Below, in pieces: positions 62,972-64,000 of a DNA stretch of 64,000 nt. The stretch lies in contig CANLDN010000006.1 of NCBI GenBank assembly GCA_947489445.1, forward strand, positions 62,001-126,000. Reading direction: 5' to 3'. A program made the position numbers and the translations under genes. The DNA is from an uncultured Paracoccaceae bacterium. Its GTDB lineage: Bacteria; Pseudomonadota; Alphaproteobacteria; Rhodobacterales; Rhodobacteraceae. The notes beneath the pieces are model-generated. The model ran no database searches, was not told the origin of the DNA, and saw nothing but the letters and a program-made list of their open reading frames with translations. Positions within the stretch are counted from its first letter, which is position 1. Each line of letters opens with the position of its first letter.

Positions 62972-64000
62972 TCTGCCGCCATTTCAAAGCGTTCAACAGC
63001 GTTGAGCGCGTGCACAACGTCGAGCGCGCTGGACAACCCGTCTTCGTGAAAGCCGTTCTTCATCCATGCGCCACAGAACCATGTGCGGTTTGAACCATTC
63101 ATTGCAGCCGCGGCATCCTGCGCGGCCAAAGCCTCGAGGTCGTAGACCGGGTGGTGCAATGTGACCTCGTCCCAGATCAGCTCTTCGCGGATGGGCCGTT
63201 TGGAGTTGAGGGTGACCATCATGTCTTCGCCCTTCAGCCATGGCTGTAGCGAATTCATCCAATAGGTGAGGTCAATTTCAGAGCTCGTGCGGTTGGCATC
63301 TTCAGAATAAACCCAAGACGACCATACGGACCTGCGTTTGGGCATGATCGAGATGTCGGAATGCAATACGACCTTGTTCGGCTGGTAGCGCACAGCGCCA
63401 AGCACTGATTTTTCCACGGCAGTGGCATCAGACAAAAGGCGTAATGTATCATCGGAATGCGTGGCAAAGACCACTTCGTCGAACATGTCCCACTCACCGC
63501 CTTGCGCCTTAACCTCGACCCCTAATGGGCCACGGCGTACCCCGTCAATTGGTGCCCCCAGGCGCATATCGACACCACGGCGGAACATATCCGTCGCCAG
63601 GCGGCTGACATATTCGCGCGAGCCGCCATCAACCGTATACCATTGGTGCTGCCCGGTCGCGCCAAGCAATGCGTGATTGTCGAAGAATTTCATCATCGCA
63701 TAGGCCGGGAAATCGAGAATTTTTTCTTTGGGCGTGGACCAAATCGCGCCGGAGAATGGCAACAGGTAGTGATCGCGGAAGAAATCGCTGAGATTGAGTT
63801 TTTTGAGCAACTCGCCGATCGTCAGCGTTTCGTCCTTGCTGGCATCAAGCCCCGCGGCATTGAAGCGCATGATGTCGCGGACCATCCGCAGAAACTTTGG
63901 GCTGGCGATGCTGGAGCGGGTGGCAAAGAGCGCGTTCAGACTGGCTAACCCGTATTCAAGCTTGCCGCCATTGAAGGAGGCCCCAAAGCTCATGTTGCTT
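62968..64000 (-). CDS. FAD-dependent amine-oxidase/desaturase-like protein, 5' end cut off
   Basis: The reading frame continues beyond the window's right edge, so the N-terminal FAD-binding Rossmann motif is not visible. The remaining part shows the C-terminal region of the flavin amine-oxidase/phytoene-desaturase-like family: 'LPFSGAIWSTPKEKILDFPA', 'WYTVDGGSREYVSRLATDMF', 'EVVFATHSDDTLRLL' and a final 'TWFCGAWMKNGFHEDGLSSA'. It is the upstream member of the five-gene block ending at 59675. Confidence 0.93.
   Translation of the reverse strand, partial: SNMSFGASFNGGKLEYGLASLNALFATRSSIASPKFLRMVRDIMRFNAAGLDASKDETLTIGELLKKLNLSDFFRDHYLLPFSGAIWSTPKEKILDFPAYAMMKFFDNHALLGATGQHQWYTVDGGSREYVSRLATDMFRRGVDMRLGAPIDGVRRGPLGVEVKAQGGEWDMFDEVVFATHSDDTLRLLSDATAVEKSVLGAVRYQPNKVVLHSDISIMPKRRSVWSSWVYSEDANRTSSEIDLTYWMNSLQPWLKGEDMMVTLNSKRPIREELIWDEVTLHHPVYDLEALAAQDAAAAMNGSNRTWFCGAWMKNGFHEDGLSSALDVVHALNAVERFEMAAE

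Noticed and set aside
1..64000. tRNA or rRNA genes, CRISPR arrays, insertion sequences
   Set aside because: No cloverleaf-like sequences, regularly spaced repeats, transposase motifs or terminal inverted repeats were found by reading both strands; a covariance search would be more sensitive.

Overview
The window looks like a chromosomal segment of a marine-type Rhodobacterales alphaproteobacterium (Roseobacter group). The evidence is gene content and order: a tctCBA-type transporter, an agl-like sugar ABC operon, a pseudoazurin/NirK/NorCBQD denitrification block, and a dehydrogenase-DUF3833-MFS-DUF1365-FAD oxidoreductase block that in Rhodobacter neighbours rpoE-chrR. Base composition appears moderately GC-rich (judged by eye, not counted). 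No rRNA, tRNA, insertion sequence or CRISPR array was seen.

Layout. 1-3976: the end of a tripartite tricarboxylate transporter (partial TctC, TctB, TctA) with a CoA-transferase. 4293-11560: a LacI-regulated ABC sugar-uptake operon with an MGH1-like (GH63-type) glycosidase. 11708-21864 (minus strand): a convergent seven-gene operon of PhyH dioxygenase, metallo-beta-lactamase-fold protein, family-5 solute-binding protein, two permeases, a fused ATPase and a GH38 alpha-mannosidase, with a divergent AraC regulator at 21996-22874. The two operons together form a glycoside import and cleavage island, perhaps for small alpha-mannosides or glycosyl-glycerate osmolytes (inference).

22957-31474: denitrification from nitrite to nitrous oxide. 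It has nirV, nirK, pseudoazurin, a Crp/Fnr regulator, a DUF1858 protein, norCBQD and two small membrane proteins. Two TTGCG-N4-C(G/A)CAA boxes lie in the two divergent promoter regions and probably bind the regulator. 31656-36117: an accessory stretch of four poorly known genes, including a protein with a His-Gly...Ala-Cys dyad like clan CD cysteine peptidases, its unknown partner, and a membrane protein with three tandem 48-residue repeats.

36114-59597 is mostly housekeeping: a PPP-type phosphatase, serA/serC/serB with serA flanked by two related hairpin repeats, a signal-less solute-binding protein, a TPP-riboswitch-controlled tenA, a transsulfuration enzyme with a structured leader, a rhodanese, TrkH, an orphan OmpR-type regulator with a structured 3' region, ribA, a quinone reductase, an L,D-transpeptidase, rppH, a lytic transglycosylase, a WYL regulator, a GST, rnr and dapE. 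59675-64000 is a tightly packed minus-strand operon that runs off the right edge and resembles the RpoE-ChrR singlet-oxygen regulon block of Rhodobacter sphaeroides.
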